The notes under the pieces were generated by a model that saw only the letters and a list, made by a program, of their open reading frames with translations, did no database searches and was not told the origin of the DNA. Positions 49,110-58,554 of a stretch of DNA of 64,000 nucleotides are shown here, piece by piece; position 1 is the first letter of the stretch, and each line of letters opens with the position of its first letter. This DNA comes from a virus. A program made the position numbers and the translations under genes. The DNA lies in the IMG/VR virus record IMGVR_UViG_3300030107_007800, positions 1 through 64,000 of that record. One strand, given 5' to 3'.

Positions 49110-51766
49110 TGAGGAATTCCAGAGGCTCCGGTGGGGAAAATAATGCCGACAATACGGTGAATGAAGGCTCTGTGCCCAACACAGCAGAGGGAAGCGAATA
49201 CATATATTTAAACGCAAAGTTTGGTGATTTAAATCCAATATTTGATTCCGGTATTAAAGATGCTCCCCCATCAGACAATAGGACTCCCAATGGATTCCAG
49301 CAGATTAATAAACTTGTTAATGCACATATCGAAGCTGATCTTTTGGAAAAAACAGGTCCTTATTTGGGAATAGTTTTAAGAATTGAATCTAATGAAACTC
49401 AGCCAGTCCCAACAGAAAAAAACTGGGTTGAAAGGGCGCAGACTGTCGCATCCAGTGGGGAAGCGGAAATTATTCCCCTGTTGACCTTAAGGGTAAGAAT
49501 TCCAGAGCTACATGCTCATCTTCCAGTTCCCAAAAAGCTCCCCGACGAAGGAGTTTTCCAAACTGCTTGGGATATCCTTAATCGTGGATTGGGAGCTATG
49601 ACAGATCACTCCATAATAAAAATGTATCCTGTATTCTCTTGTAGGGATACCGATGTTAGCACCTTTACTCCACAAAAGGGATCCTTGGTGTGGGTTGATT
49701 TTGTTGACAGAAAAACCCAAACAGGTGGAATATATTTAAAGCCACTTGATTATACTAAGGCGTCTATAAACACAGTCCGTATGGGCACCGGAGCTGGCGC
49801 TTCATTTACAAACGTTGGGTTAATGCCCCCCGGAGGTGCCCCCGGCGCGGGAAATTTTAATGGAAATCCTCCATTTAATTACAGTGGACCGGGAACTTTA
49901 CCTGATGGAACACCACCTACAGTAGCGGCAGTGAGGGAAAAGCTTTCAAGCTTTAGAGCACAAACCGGTCATAAGATGTCGGAACATCCCGATAGATTAA
50001 CAAGTGCGTATTATATTTTTGATAGATTCACACAAGCATTTGGGTGGACCGCTGCTTGGACTGCGGCAGCGTTGGTACAATCGGGTGGGGAAAGTGGTAT
50101 AAACACAAAAGCTACAGAAAATAAAGATGAGCCATATCCTAATTATGGTCCGGGGTTTGGGCTTTTTGCAATTACGAATACTGGTGGTATGGGCGAGCCT
50201 AAAAATATGGCTTATATAAAGGGTGCTTGCGCTAAATTACCAAGCGAAATAAAAGATATGATAGGGTGGACCGAAGGTGCAACAATATTGCCAGACATTG
50301 ATGCCAATGGGCAGATCATTGCTAGGGATGTATCATACTTGGCAGGTCTTCACGGAGGAGACACAGCCTTAGCCAATGCCGATCCACCGCCCCCTACTAG
50401 AGTTGGCGCTAAAGTAAAAGGGTATTATGACTGTCACGATCCTAGAGTTACTGCTGATAGGTGGGCATTGGTTGTTTTGAAATATTATAAGGACAGGGCG
50501 TACAATCAAAATCTAACCGCAGCACAGTGTCTAGAGAAGCTTCACTGGTCTTTCCTTGCTGCTGGATACAAGAGTGTTTATATAAAAAGAGCAAACGAAG
50601 GAAGTGAAAAGGCTTTAGAAATTTTAACTAGATTTTCTCAGGGTCATGCAAAAAGGCAAAGAAACGGTCACAAGTGGCTTGGGGACGAACTGTGGGGACC
50701 GCTTGGTCCCTTTGCGGACGACGGAGATGGTGTGGATCCAATCATACTGGAGCCCGGACAAGATTGGAATCAGGGAAACACGGTGTATCATCCAAGATAT
50801 GGACAAGTTCCAGTTGTACGTAGAGGAAACAACCCTGCGCTGACAAAACAGGGAGCTAACTTTTATAGCTCTAAGGGCGGCTTTCTTTTGCCACCAAGAA
50901 CAACTTTGGGAGGCATAACAAAAAGAATTATAAACATAGAAGGGGATGTGGTCGATACAAACTCTAGAATACTCAATAGGGGTATATACAAAGTGGCTAC
51001 CAATGTTGAAATGGTCCCCGATGTTAAAATTAAACCGGATAATTGGAGTTTTCAAGGTGATCCAAAAATGTTAAGAACCAATAGGGTTAGACCCTATTCA
51101 TACGGAATGATGCATAGGCGCTCTGAAAATTTAGTCAATGTTCCAACTGTATATCGCAAGAAAATTCAGAATCAAAAATTGCATATTTTAGCAGCTAAAA
51201 GATTCGAAGCTATGAACTATTATTGGCTCAGGTATATAAATAATTTAACAGAAAACGAACTAAGAGATAACGATATCCGTGGTATATTTAGGATATCAAA
51301 AGGGTGGTCAAGGCACAAATACAAAGACGATTACGAGTATTATACTGATAAGATGGTCGATAAATATGGATCCTTAAAAGAGGGAAAAAAATACAACCCA
51401 TTTCACTCTGCATACGAAACGGGTCTTGTATTTACTATGGGAAATAATGGCTTTTCCGCCCCAGAATCCGCAGAGTCCGATGAAGAATATCCGCCCTTTG
51501 AATATTATAAAAACCTTCTATCTTGGCAATGGTTGGTGAATCATGCTTATTTATTTGGCATATATCCGAATGAGTTCTATCCTTGGAGGTGGGAAGTGCA
51601 GGTACCTAGAGTCAATTGGTTTTCGGGTAATGATTTTGCAAATTCTAAAACTGGCGCAATAGTTCAGGGAGTGAGATTTAAGTATTGTATGTATATTGTA
51701 GAAGAGAGCATCGAGACAGGCAGAAGAACATCTGACGAAGAATTCAACGAATACATATTTACTTAA
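49109..51766 (+). CDS. Baseplate spike/hub protein with tail lysozyme domain (gp5-like)
   Basis: 885 residues. Residues about 60-225 (LGIVLRIESNETQ, LLTLRVRIPELHAH, VWVDFVD) look like the OB-fold of T4 gp5. From about 290 a lysozyme-like domain follows: DRFTQAFGWTAAWTAAALVQ with SGGESGINTKA (Glu near 327) and GPGFGLFAITNTGG, as in phage tail lysozymes. After a Gly/Pro linker the last 350 residues are new to me and Tyr/Trp-rich. It should pierce the cell wall during injection. It opens the baseplate operon. Confidence 0.8.
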   Translation: MRNSRGSGGENNADNTVNEGSVPNTAEGSEYIYLNAKFGDLNPIFDSGIKDAPPSDNRTPNGFQQINKLVNAHIEADLLEKTGPYLGIVLRIESNETQPVPTEKNWVERAQTVASSGEAEIIPLLTLRVRIPELHAHLPVPKKLPDEGVFQTAWDILNRGLGAMTDHSIIKMYPVFSCRDTDVSTFTPQKGSLVWVDFVDRKTQTGGIYLKPLDYTKASINTVRMGTGAGASFTNVGLMPPGGAPGAGNFNGNPPFNYSGPGTLPDGTPPTVAAVREKLSSFRAQTGHKMSEHPDRLTSAYYIFDRFTQAFGWTAAWTAAALVQSGGESGINTKATENKDEPYPNYGPGFGLFAITNTGGMGEPKNMAYIKGACAKLPSEIKDMIGWTEGATILPDIDANGQIIARDVSYLAGLHGGDTALANADPPPPTRVGAKVKGYYDCHDPRVTADRWALVVLKYYKDRAYNQNLTAAQCLEKLHWSFLAAGYKSVYIKRANEGSEKALEILTRFSQGHAKRQRNGHKWLGDELWGPLGPFADDGDGVDPIILEPGQDWNQGNTVYHPRYGQVPVVRRGNNPALTKQGANFYSSKGGFLLPPRTTLGGITKRIINIEGDVVDTNSRILNRGIYKVATNVEMVPDVKIKPDNWSFQGDPKMLRTNRVRPYSYGMMHRRSENLVNVPTVYRKKIQNQKLHILAAKRFEAMNYYWLRYINNLTENELRDNDIRGIFRISKGWSRHKYKDDYEYYTDKMVDKYGSLKEGKKYNPFHSAYETGLVFTMGNNGFSAPESAESDEEYPPFEYYKNLLSWQWLVNHAYLFGIYPNEFYPWRWEVQVPRVNWFSGNDFANSKTGAIVQGVRFKYCMYIVEESIETGRRTSDEEFNEYIFT

Positions 51767-51786
51767 GCGGGGGTATAGGATTTAAA

Positions 51787-52734
51787 ATGTCAAATTGTAT
51801 TAAAAAACCTAATGATTTATCAAATTTGGATCCAAAAGTCAAGCAGAGTATGGATGCGGCGACCAAGGAAGAAAAGTTATCTTTGGAGGGAATTGGATGT
51901 GATAAAAAGCTAGAGCCCATACCAAACTTTCGTAAAGCTCCTTGTGAAGATGTTGTCGCTAATGGTCAAAACAATGTTCAAATTGTTGCGGGAAGAGATA
52001 GACCATCAACACTTTTATCTGGATATGGAGGCAGAGGTGACACACAGGCTGGGTCTATTGATATAGTTGTTGGGAGAATGTCTGCTAATCCTGCGGTGGT
52101 CACTAAAGAAAACAAGAAGATCTTTGTAGATCCAGATTTTGAAAAAGATGCTGCAAGAATTCACATAAGTCAAAAAACAGATGTTGATAAGAATTTTAAT
52201 ATTGCTGATGGAGTCGTTGGTAATTCAATCACCAGATCTGGTATAGGAATTAAAGCAGATAGTGTTAGAATAGTCGGTAGAGAGGGAGTAAAGATTGTTA
52301 CTCAAACTGATAATAAAAATTCTTTAGGCGGCGATATATTATCAACAAAAGGTATAGATTTGATAGCAGGAAACGATGACTCGGATTTGCAGCCATTAGT
52401 AAAGGGCAATAATCTTTTAGAAATTTTGAGGATTATAGTAGAGGACATCCGGAGGATAAATGGAATGGTCAATTCTTTAGCCACAAAGCAGGTTGCTTTA
52501 GATGCGGCTTTGGTTGCACACACACATCTAGTGATGCCTCTACCACCTGCTGCTCTTATTGCAATTCCATCAGTAGAATTGGGTATAGCTGCAACTGCGG
52601 ATGCGGCACAAATTGCTGCTCTTGATTTTCCCTCTCACGCCTCGCATACTGCAAATAGTATTACTAGCGAAATTGATTATTTAAAGCCGGGAGGATCAAA
52701 GTATATAATTAGTAAATTCAACAATACCAATTAA
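51787..52734 (+). CDS. Probable spike-associated baseplate protein
   Basis: 315 residues. After a short N-terminus come repeated beta segments (SIDIVVGRMSANP, GIGIKADSVRIVGREGVKIV, GIDLIAGNDD), the pattern of a trimeric beta-helical phage spike, and a helical C-terminus with LVAHTHLVMPLPPA, a His-containing tip-like segment. It lies directly after the gp5-like gene, where T4-type phages put spike tip or hub parts. The exact family is not certain. Confidence 0.65.
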   Translation: MSNCIKKPNDLSNLDPKVKQSMDAATKEEKLSLEGIGCDKKLEPIPNFRKAPCEDVVANGQNNVQIVAGRDRPSTLLSGYGGRGDTQAGSIDIVVGRMSANPAVVTKENKKIFVDPDFEKDAARIHISQKTDVDKNFNIADGVVGNSITRSGIGIKADSVRIVGREGVKIVTQTDNKNSLGGDILSTKGIDLIAGNDDSDLQPLVKGNNLLEILRIIVEDIRRINGMVNSLATKQVALDAALVAHTHLVMPLPPAALIAIPSVELGIAATADAAQIAALDFPSHASHTANSITSEIDYLKPGGSKYIISKFNNTN

Positions 52735-52767
52735 TACAAAAATACAAATTTAACTTGGAATACAAAT

Positions 52768-55700
52768 ATGGCAAGCACTCATAAGCACAAATTAAAATTC
52801 ACCAATAAATATAAGGATAAAATACCCCTCAGATTATATCCGTCTGTAAATTCTCCAATTGTTGGATATACAAGTGCAGAATTAAAACAGGAAAATTCCG
52901 GAGGCGCACTCCCTTTAATAGTGCCGAACGAAGTAGATCTTGTTAGAGAGTGGGTCCTTGGAACCGGAAAAGAAGATGATTACAGCTTAATAAAAATGCC
53001 AGCACTTTCGGATCCTTTAGACGAAAATTCCATTGAAGCCAAAGGGGGAATTTTTTATGTTCCAATCGCAACAGTTGTTGCAAAGTCAGCCCATCAAAGC
53101 AAAGTTTTAGAAAAACTACCAATAACTTTAGAAAAATTATCTCCAATGGCTCAAGTTCTCAAGCCAGAATGGACGAAAATGGAATCACCGTATTATGATA
53201 GGGAATACGGTGATTATTGGATCAACGCAAGGATTCCGCACACATGCGTGGCAGAGGGGCTAACAGATGAGATGAAGTCTGAAGCCACAGAAAATGCGAT
53301 TAAGCAAATTTATAGACACTTTAATATTGATTTGGATAGTGAAGACTATGGTATGAGTTATTTTAAAAATGGCTTATTGGCAACAAAAATAGTCGATTGG
53401 TATATTTCTACAAGACCACACTCCAGATTGCAGGTTTTTGTAAAAATACCAGCCATATATATAGAATTTTTAAAAACAGTGCAAAAATCCACTTCCTCTT
53501 ATGATGATGATTATCCAATGACTGAGGAGGTATTAAATTGGTCTGAACTTGAAATAAGTATCCCAATAAATTCTTTTGACGCATCTATCGACAGGGCAGT
53601 TGAATGTTTAAAAAAATATTATAAACAATATATGACTGCTGATTTTGTAGTTAAAAAATTTAATTTTGAAAAAGAAATTAAAGCACTCAAAGATACAAAA
53701 TCAAAGGTAAAGTTTTTATTAAATGAAAATAATATAAATTATCCAAGCACAGACTCCCTGAGTAATAGCAAAAAAAATCGTTCTGTTGGCGGTATCATAA
53801 AATTTAGATTTAATCCTGATTTTTCTATTAACAGCGTAGAATATTCATCTAAATCTCTTTCGAACTCTCTTCATACTTTAAAAACCACCTATCCATTTAA
53901 CAGCCCCAGAACTAGTTTGTTGTTTCTAAGACATAGAGAATTGTGCAACCCTAGTCTGTCTTTAGTGGGTTTTTTAAAAACTTATATAATAAGTCCGGTC
54001 GTCAATATTGAGTGGAACGAGAAAAATTCGCCATCTAGCAGAGTAAAAAACAAGCAAGTATCACAATATGGTCAGTTTGATTTAAATATATCGCCATTAG
54101 ATTTGCAAGCTTCTTTGAAAAATATTTCTTTAAATTTGAATTCCAGATTAAATGTAAATCCAGACCTAGATATTGGTTCTTTTGGCTTCAACAATTCGGC
54201 GTTTAATTTAGGTGATGGCACGAACCCAAAATTCGACTTTAAGCTTGAAGCTGTAAATTTTAGAGACTCACTTAGCATATTCAGTGGAGATATGTTTTCA
54301 TCCCCCGACCTTCTTGATTCTCTGAGTTGGAGATTGAGAAATGGCGGATTAGACGATTTGTACAATTATGTATTAAAATTTATAAATTTTGAAAAACTCT
54401 TCGCTGCGATTGGCAACTATTACGCTTCGTCAACTGCCCTATCTCCGAGTTGGCAAAATCGAAAACTGGGCGATCTATCAGCGCCAGATTTCGGAGGTCT
54501 TGGTGGTTCACTGGGATCAGCAGACCTCGCACCGTCTATGGGTTCTTTTGGCATTCCCCCCGGAGGAGAGTGGTTTGCTTCAAATCCACTGTTAAATGCA
54601 CAAGGATTAGATTTGCAAGGCGAAGATTGGGAGGCAGCCTTTGGCGACCTGACGGGAGTTGATTTTGGAGGATTTGGAGATTTGTTGTATGGAGGTGGCG
54701 TGGGGATGGACTCTTCTTGGCCCAATGTTGGTGGTGTCGCCCTTAGCGCCCCAGATTCATCTTTTGATTTCAATTTCGAAATACCATCTTTCACACTCAG
54801 GATACCGACGTTCAACCTTTTAGACACATTGTTGGCATCGTTAATGGAGATTTTTGAGCGGGTTTTGACCCAGCTAATACTTCAATTTATATTATACTTG
54901 CTCGAAACATTGTTGGAGAAGAACACAAGTTCAGCCGCCCAAGGCTGTGATTCACCATCAGATTTGCTCGATTCCCCACGACTGTCGGAGCCTAATGTTT
55001 CAGCGGACATAGCAGTTTTAAAAAATTATGGAGGTGAGAATCTTAATAATCTTATGAAAGATTCGATAGGTGTTTTTGACGATGAGGTGTATAGAGAAAG
55101 ATTGGCTGAAATATTTACAATTTGCGGAATTCCAGTACAAGGATTTACAAGCTTGATGCCAAATGACGCAGAATATGACGAAAACAACGACCCTTCGCTC
55201 ATTAACCCCCTTACAGCAGTTTCTTTTATGGATTCAATATCAGAAATGATCAGTCCATTCGAGCTGTTGAGCTTGTTTAGGGGAAATGCTGCGTATTCTC
55301 TTCTAAAAGAAATTCATGAAATGTCAGAATCTGATGAGCAATATCAGACCATAACATACACCTTGGACACGACCTCGAAAATAGAGAGCTTTTTTGTATG
55401 CTTGGGGGAGAACTTATCTGAAGACGTAATTGAGCAAGTGCGAAGTGACATAATTGAGACTTATGAAAATCCCGAAATGTGCATCGATGTTGTACAAGAA
55501 TTAAAAAGCCAAATGGAAGAAAAATGTCCCGGTCCAAAAACTATAGCTAGAAGCGTCTATAAGGAAGTGTATGATTCGGCTATTAAATATAAAAGAATAG
55601 TCAATCTTCTGCGGGAATCCAAGGGGGAAGATGACAAACATGTTCCTTCGTTGTTTAACGATGGACCAGTTAAGGGCATTCTTTCTTCAGAAGATGTCAA

Positions 55701-58110
55701 GCCAAAATCACAAGATTTTGTAATATCAAAAGTTTCTCAAACTATAATGATGCCAGCTTTAATTTCTGCAAGGATGGATATGGCTGAATATTTTACTGAA
55801 AAATACGGTACAAAGGGGGTCGAGTTAATGATGGGAATAAAAGAAAGCCCTGAAACTGCCACCAACTCCGCGCCGAATTATTTTTCCTCGCATCAATTTG
55901 ATGACGCGGCTGCATTGAGTTTTTCTACTAATTTATATGCGAATCAATATCTGTTTGCAAATTCTCCGGAGTTGTATTTGTTTACGGATGGAAGAATGCA
56001 AATAATTAACACGTTTGTTAATGACAAGTACGTCCCCTCGCTAAAAGTATCAAATACTGCTATTCCAATCGGAAACACAATACAGAATGCTATTGATTCA
56101 AGCCAAAAATTAAATGATATTATAGCTGAGTCTGAATTTTCTTTTTCAAAGCAACAGTCTGTGTTTTATGAATTAATAAGAAAATATTATACAGATAAGT
56201 ACCCATCCTCTTCGGGGAATCTTGACGGAACCGCTCTGGCATATTTTTTACATAGAAATTCATATGCAAATTTTGAAAACTCGACCTCATATGAAAACTT
56301 GTATCACAATATGTTTTCAGAAATGTTAGAATCTATTATGAACTTAGTGGCTACTCGCTGGACTGGAACAGACGGAACCAAGTCGTTGAAGGAATATTCG
56401 AAAGCAATTTCAAATAATATGACTATAAATAAAATTCTACAATACGACCAAGCCAAGCAAATGATAATGGACCAATATGATTTGGCTGACTATGATAACC
56501 CCAACGATACGGCTATTGGAAAAAAACAATATGCATTATTAGCGGGGGTTTTTCACATATACCATAGAGCTTATATAATGGAGTATCTTGCAAGGGCTAT
56601 GCCTTTTTATGAAGTATTTGGGTTTAGTTCTTTAGAGTCTGGAGGCAATTTTAAATTAGCTGCAAAATATATTAAAGAATTGATAAAGGTTGATTTGGGC
56701 ACCGCAGAGGATTCAAGCTACATTCAAAGCCTCGACTTTCTGACCGACTCTCTCGGTTTAGAACCTACAACCGCTTATATCCTCTCTCAGGAGACTTTAA
56801 GGTATGAAAGGTTTGCACAATTGTGCAAAGAAGTGGTTGAATTCCTAAGAGAAAAGGGTGAAATCACTCAAAGCGAATATGCATCAATTGATAAATCAAA
56901 TACTGACTGGAGTGTTGAATATTATATAGATAAAAATTTTATGAGTGTTTATGAGGTTTTTGCAAGTGATGTGTTCGGAGAAGATCAGTCAGCCGCATTT
57001 GCGGCAAACCTTGATGCCCTGTTCGGGTCCTTCGATTATTCACGCCCAGTACATGACATTGCGGGTGTATCGTGGAGTGCCGTAGAGGGCGGTTTGGAAT
57101 ATACACAATATACGGGCAAAAGCTACGTAACAAATGGGGACACGATTACAGGTGCTCTTTACAATCAATCCACCAATTCAGGAAACCCACTAGACGATGA
57201 ATCTTTCTCTTTGTTAGCTAACTCATCTATGTTTACTAGGGGTAAATTTTTTATACAAAATTACTTTTACTTAGAAGAGGGTGGCACCAATTCTAATTCT
57301 AATTTTAAAAACAGAAGTCCTCACGAAAAAAGGGTAGTTAGCGAAAAAACTTTTCACAAATTAATTGCATCATTGATCTATGGTCAAGACCAAAATCAAG
57401 CCTATGGAGACATCCCAGACATAGGCAACGATTTCAGCATATCCTCTGTTTTTTCGAGCGTCAAAGTGGGGTCTAGATTATGCTATGGGGTGGCGGTGGA
57501 CTATAAAGGATCAGAAAATTCTCCGGGGTTTTCAGCCACCAACCGAGTAGGAAAATGCGCCCAAAAAATTTTTGATGCTTACACAAGCACAACAAGTAAT
57601 CTCACAAGCACTGAGATGTCATCGGGCAAAACTATTGCCAAATATGACAATTCTTTAATTTGTCCCGATGGAGCTAGTCCCATTTATGACGCCACAAATG
57701 GTGCTTTGAATTTAAGGCTGACTGACCAAGCCCCCGACGTGGAAGACCCGTTTTCCTATTCAATAGTAATTCCATTCTGTTCCGTAGAAACAGAAATGCC
57801 CCCGTCTACATTGATGTCTTATTTGTTGACTGAAGAGGGGCAAACACTCTATGAAGACGGATTTGACTACAAATCAGAGTGGAACAAATTAAACTCAGAC
57901 ATATTTAAAACTGAGGAGTACAAAGCTTTAAGAGAGTTTTGTTTCCCAGTGGAGGATATGTTGATGTATGCTTCAATATTTGGTGTACAAGTGGTGTCTT
58001 ACAATAATCCAACTTTACAATCAGCATTGGCTAGCACAAAGATTAATTTAATATCCTCTATAAAGTCTATAGAAAACGCCAAAAAATGGGATTATCTAAA
58101 GGATAAATAA
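52768..58110 (+). CDS. Very large baseplate-region protein with Gly-rich linker and hydrophobic helix
   Basis: 1780 residues, unknown family. Several charged N-terminal domains (1-560), then a Gly/Ser/Phe-rich linker (about 570-660, with GGLGGSLGSADLAPSMGSFG) followed by FNLLDTLLASLMEIFERVL and LILQFILYLLETLLEK (about 684-717), a very hydrophobic helix. The rest has many helical segments and Tyr/Ser-rich loops. No signal peptide. A tail-tube or baseplate component that inserts into a host membrane is possible. The gene is located between spike and gp25 genes. Confidence 0.7.
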   Translation: MASTHKHKLKFTNKYKDKIPLRLYPSVNSPIVGYTSAELKQENSGGALPLIVPNEVDLVREWVLGTGKEDDYSLIKMPALSDPLDENSIEAKGGIFYVPIATVVAKSAHQSKVLEKLPITLEKLSPMAQVLKPEWTKMESPYYDREYGDYWINARIPHTCVAEGLTDEMKSEATENAIKQIYRHFNIDLDSEDYGMSYFKNGLLATKIVDWYISTRPHSRLQVFVKIPAIYIEFLKTVQKSTSSYDDDYPMTEEVLNWSELEISIPINSFDASIDRAVECLKKYYKQYMTADFVVKKFNFEKEIKALKDTKSKVKFLLNENNINYPSTDSLSNSKKNRSVGGIIKFRFNPDFSINSVEYSSKSLSNSLHTLKTTYPFNSPRTSLLFLRHRELCNPSLSLVGFLKTYIISPVVNIEWNEKNSPSSRVKNKQVSQYGQFDLNISPLDLQASLKNISLNLNSRLNVNPDLDIGSFGFNNSAFNLGDGTNPKFDFKLEAVNFRDSLSIFSGDMFSSPDLLDSLSWRLRNGGLDDLYNYVLKFINFEKLFAAIGNYYASSTALSPSWQNRKLGDLSAPDFGGLGGSLGSADLAPSMGSFGIPPGGEWFASNPLLNAQGLDLQGEDWEAAFGDLTGVDFGGFGDLLYGGGVGMDSSWPNVGGVALSAPDSSFDFNFEIPSFTLRIPTFNLLDTLLASLMEIFERVLTQLILQFILYLLETLLEKNTSSAAQGCDSPSDLLDSPRLSEPNVSADIAVLKNYGGENLNNLMKDSIGVFDDEVYRERLAEIFTICGIPVQGFTSLMPNDAEYDENNDPSLINPLTAVSFMDSISEMISPFELLSLFRGNAAYSLLKEIHEMSESDEQYQTITYTLDTTSKIESFFVCLGENLSEDVIEQVRSDIIETYENPEMCIDVVQELKSQMEEKCPGPKTIARSVYKEVYDSAIKYKRIVNLLRESKGEDDKHVPSLFNDGPVKGILSSEDVKPKSQDFVISKVSQTIMMPALISARMDMAEYFTEKYGTKGVELMMGIKESPETATNSAPNYFSSHQFDDAAALSFSTNLYANQYLFANSPELYLFTDGRMQIINTFVNDKYVPSLKVSNTAIPIGNTIQNAIDSSQKLNDIIAESEFSFSKQQSVFYELIRKYYTDKYPSSSGNLDGTALAYFLHRNSYANFENSTSYENLYHNMFSEMLESIMNLVATRWTGTDGTKSLKEYSKAISNNMTINKILQYDQAKQMIMDQYDLADYDNPNDTAIGKKQYALLAGVFHIYHRAYIMEYLARAMPFYEVFGFSSLESGGNFKLAAKYIKELIKVDLGTAEDSSYIQSLDFLTDSLGLEPTTAYILSQETLRYERFAQLCKEVVEFLREKGEITQSEYASIDKSNTDWSVEYYIDKNFMSVYEVFASDVFGEDQSAAFAANLDALFGSFDYSRPVHDIAGVSWSAVEGGLEYTQYTGKSYVTNGDTITGALYNQSTNSGNPLDDESFSLLANSSMFTRGKFFIQNYFYLEEGGTNSNSNFKNRSPHEKRVVSEKTFHKLIASLIYGQDQNQAYGDIPDIGNDFSISSVFSSVKVGSRLCYGVAVDYKGSENSPGFSATNRVGKCAQKIFDAYTSTTSNLTSTEMSSGKTIAKYDNSLICPDGASPIYDATNGALNLRLTDQAPDVEDPFSYSIVIPFCSVETEMPPSTLMSYLLTEEGQTLYEDGFDYKSEWNKLNSDIFKTEEYKALREFCFPVEDMLMYASIFGVQVVSYNNPTLQSALASTKINLISSIKSIENAKKWDYLKDK

Positions 58111-58122
58111 GGAGTAAAATAA

Positions 58123-58524
58123 ATGTCAAGAGTATCTACGCTCGCACCTAGATTGCCGTTATCATTTTCGCCAAACGGCGGCTATAATATGCTTGTTACT
58201 ATCAAGCAGGCAACAAAGCAAAATTTTAAATGCCTTTTATTAACCGCCCCCGGTGAAAGAATGATGGATCCGCAATTCGGTGTTGGTTTGAAAAAGTATT
58301 TATTTGAAAACTACACCCCGCAGCTAAGAACCAAAATATCTTTTGATATACAACAGCAAGTATCAACTTATATGCCGTTTTTGACACTTAGGAATATAAG
58401 AATAGAATCAGGAGAAGATTTCAGTCCCCCTGATTTCAACAGGGTTTATATTTCTGTTGAATATGCAATAAATTCAGTTTCCGTTGTTGATATTCTTAAT
58501 ATAAATGTAACGAATAATCAATAA
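58123..58524 (+). CDS. gp25: Baseplate wedge protein gp25-like
   Basis: 133 residues, typical gp25/GPW length. RLPLSFSPNGGYNMLVTI, KCLLLTAPGERMMDPQFGVG and LKKYLFENYTPQLRTKI match the conserved gp25/W family, whose EPR-like core (here GERMMDP) contacts the wedge and sheath. It starts the contractile sheath assembly in T4-type tails. SD AAGGAG precedes it. Followed by gp6, as in T4. Confidence 0.92.
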   Translation: MSRVSTLAPRLPLSFSPNGGYNMLVTIKQATKQNFKCLLLTAPGERMMDPQFGVGLKKYLFENYTPQLRTKISFDIQQQVSTYMPFLTLRNIRIESGEDFSPPDFNRVYISVEYAINSVSVVDILNINVTNNQ

Positions 58525-58554
58525 TAAACTATTTAATTTTGAGGAGATAAGCAA

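Noticed and set aside
54420-54827. Pro/Ser-rich minus-strand ORF over the Gly-rich linker
   Set aside because: Antisense of the Gly-rich coding region; no start signal and embedded fully in the 1780-residue gene.
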